From assembly GCF_937898475.1 (NCBI RefSeq), contig NZ_CALEJS010000012.1, forward strand, positions 434,001 to 498,000: a stretch of DNA of 64,000 nucleotides. The letters run 5' to 3'. Origin of the DNA: an uncultured Chitinophaga sp. Lineage in GTDB: Bacteria; Bacteroidota; Bacteroidia; Chitinophagales; Chitinophagaceae. Position 1 is the first letter of the stretch. Each line of letters starts with the position of its first letter. The notes beneath the pieces are model-generated. The model saw only the letters and a list, made by a program, of their open reading frames with translations, did not search any database and had not been told where the DNA came from. Shown here piece after piece: positions 63,241 to 64,000 of this stretch. Position numbers and translations under genes: made by a program.

Positions 63241-64000
63241 TTAAAGGCTCATAGTGCCGCTCAGGGCAATATCGTTGCTGGCGATGGCTTTATCATACAA
63301 CCTGCTCATTAACTGTGCCACCCTTTCCCAGGTAAATAGCGCCTGCACGCGTTTAATGCCGTTGCGTCCCATTTCTTCCAGTACAGGTCTGCGCATCAGC
63401 AGTTCGTTGATCTTATCAGCCAGCGCCTGCGGATCTTTCGGAGGTACCAGCAAACCTGTTTTCCCGTCCAGTATGCTGTATTTGATGCCGCCTACATCCG
63501 CACCAATCACCGCTGTACCGCAGGCCATTGCTTCCAGCGGCGTAATGCCGAAGGGTTCATACCAGGGCGTGGTGATGAATATGTCTGCTGCAGCGTAATA
63601 GTACTTCAGCTCCTCACGGCCTTTACGCCCGGCAAAGGTTACGCAATGCTGCACGCCCAGCTCTTTGGCCAGTTGTTTAAGCCGCGCTATTTCAGGATTA
63701 TATCCCAGTCCGCACACCTCATCTTCACCGCCTACAATGATCAGGCGGATCCGTGTGCCGGTGTACCTGAGTTTTGTAAGGGCCCTGATCACGTTGTCTA
63801 CTCCCTTGCGCTGCACCATACGGCCCAGCTGCAGCAGTACAAAATCGTCCTGTGGCAGCTTCAGCTTCATGCGCGCCAGGCGCTGATCTACGGGAAACAT
63901 CTCTTCTGTGTTCACGCCACAGGGCACCACCCGGATCTTATCGGGCGGCGCATTGTAATATTTGATCAGGTCTTCCCGGTCTTGCGGGCATTCTGCTATA
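63241..64000 (-). CDS. Partial family 4 glycosyltransferase (3' part)
   Basis: The minus-strand frame is open to the right edge, so the start lies outside. The visible 253 codons are the donor-binding half of a retaining GT-B enzyme: RVVPCGVNTEEMF, FVLLQLGRMVQRKGVDNVIRAL, RLIIVGGED and the EX7E motif in PWYEPFGITPLEAMACGTAVIG. A GTG at 63930 is internal. It ends 10 nt before gmhB begins, in the same operon. It probably adds a sugar to the same glycan. Confidence 0.93.
   Translation of the reverse strand, partial: IAECPQDREDLIKYYNAPPDKIRVVPCGVNTEEMFPVDQRLARMKLKLPQDDFVLLQLGRMVQRKGVDNVIRALTKLRYTGTRIRLIIVGGEDEVCGLGYNPEIARLKQLAKELGVQHCVTFAGRKGREELKYYYAAADIFITTPWYEPFGITPLEAMACGTAVIGADVGGIKYSILDGKTGLLVPPKDPQALADKINELLMRRPVLEEMGRNGIKRVQALFTWERVAQLMSRLYDKAIASNDIALSGTMSL

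Overview
The window comes from a Bacteroidota genome, most likely a Chitinophaga-like member of the Chitinophagaceae. The evidence is a SusC/SusD pair, several TonB-dependent receptors and exported glycosidases, a T9SS type B sorting domain followed by PorP/SprF, an anti-sigma FecR protein, promoters with the Bacteroidota -7 element TAnnTTTG, and a lanthipeptide-type leader at the left edge. I see no rRNA, tRNA, insertion sequence, phage gene or CRISPR array.

Layout. 1-60 holds the start of a RiPP (lanthipeptide-type) precursor running off the left edge. 132-12844 holds a GH92 mannosidase with a LamG tail, an MFS transporter, a DUF4267-like membrane protein, a SNF2 helicase with a Crp/Fnr regulator, an outer-membrane beta-barrel and an exported PI-PLC-like protein. 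13083-20753 holds a DUF6515-like envelope protein, a LuxR-type regulator with a degenerate receiver, a 1470-residue Calx-beta/DUF11 surface protein with a T9SS tail, and PorP/SprF. 20757-23794 holds a YdeI/DUF1801 protein, a GH16 lipoprotein and a PAS histidine kinase. 24243-31520 is an ethanolamine cluster (TonB receptor, permease, eutB, eutC, sialidase-like protein). 31517-36521 holds an exported cyanophycinase, a TIM-barrel sugar isomerase, an exported M20 amidohydrolase and a zinc alcohol dehydrogenase. 36560-46121 holds an NlpE-like lipoprotein, a 7TMR-DISM sensor fused to a transposase-type zinc ribbon, and a polysaccharide locus (susC, susD, GH30, mutarotase). 46202-57224 holds a small basic protein, a GH51 arabinofuranosidase, an orphan FecR, a sodium/sugar symporter, a MarR regulator, a cation/proton antiporter and two unknown envelope proteins. 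57337-64000 is a heptose-glycan locus (carbamoyltransferase, GT2, GT9, HldE, GmhB, GT4).

The genes together describe a glycan-degrading soil or rhizosphere bacterium. It breaks down alpha-mannan, beta-glucan and arabinan outside the cell or in the periplasm and imports the sugars through TonB receptors, MFS and SSS carriers. It also scavenges nitrogen (ethanolamine, possibly cyanophycin, acylated amino compounds) and builds a heptose-containing, perhaps carbamoylated, surface glycan.

The less ordinary content is regulatory and structural. There is a membrane sensor whose output domain is the DNA-binding part of an IS1595-type transposase, next to a SusCD locus. There is a response regulator that has lost the receiver active site. 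There is also a recurrent family of intergenic repeats built on a 7-bp period, often as long inverted arms, lying mainly in gaps between co-directional genes (eutB/eutC, susD/GH30, hldE/gmhB and others).
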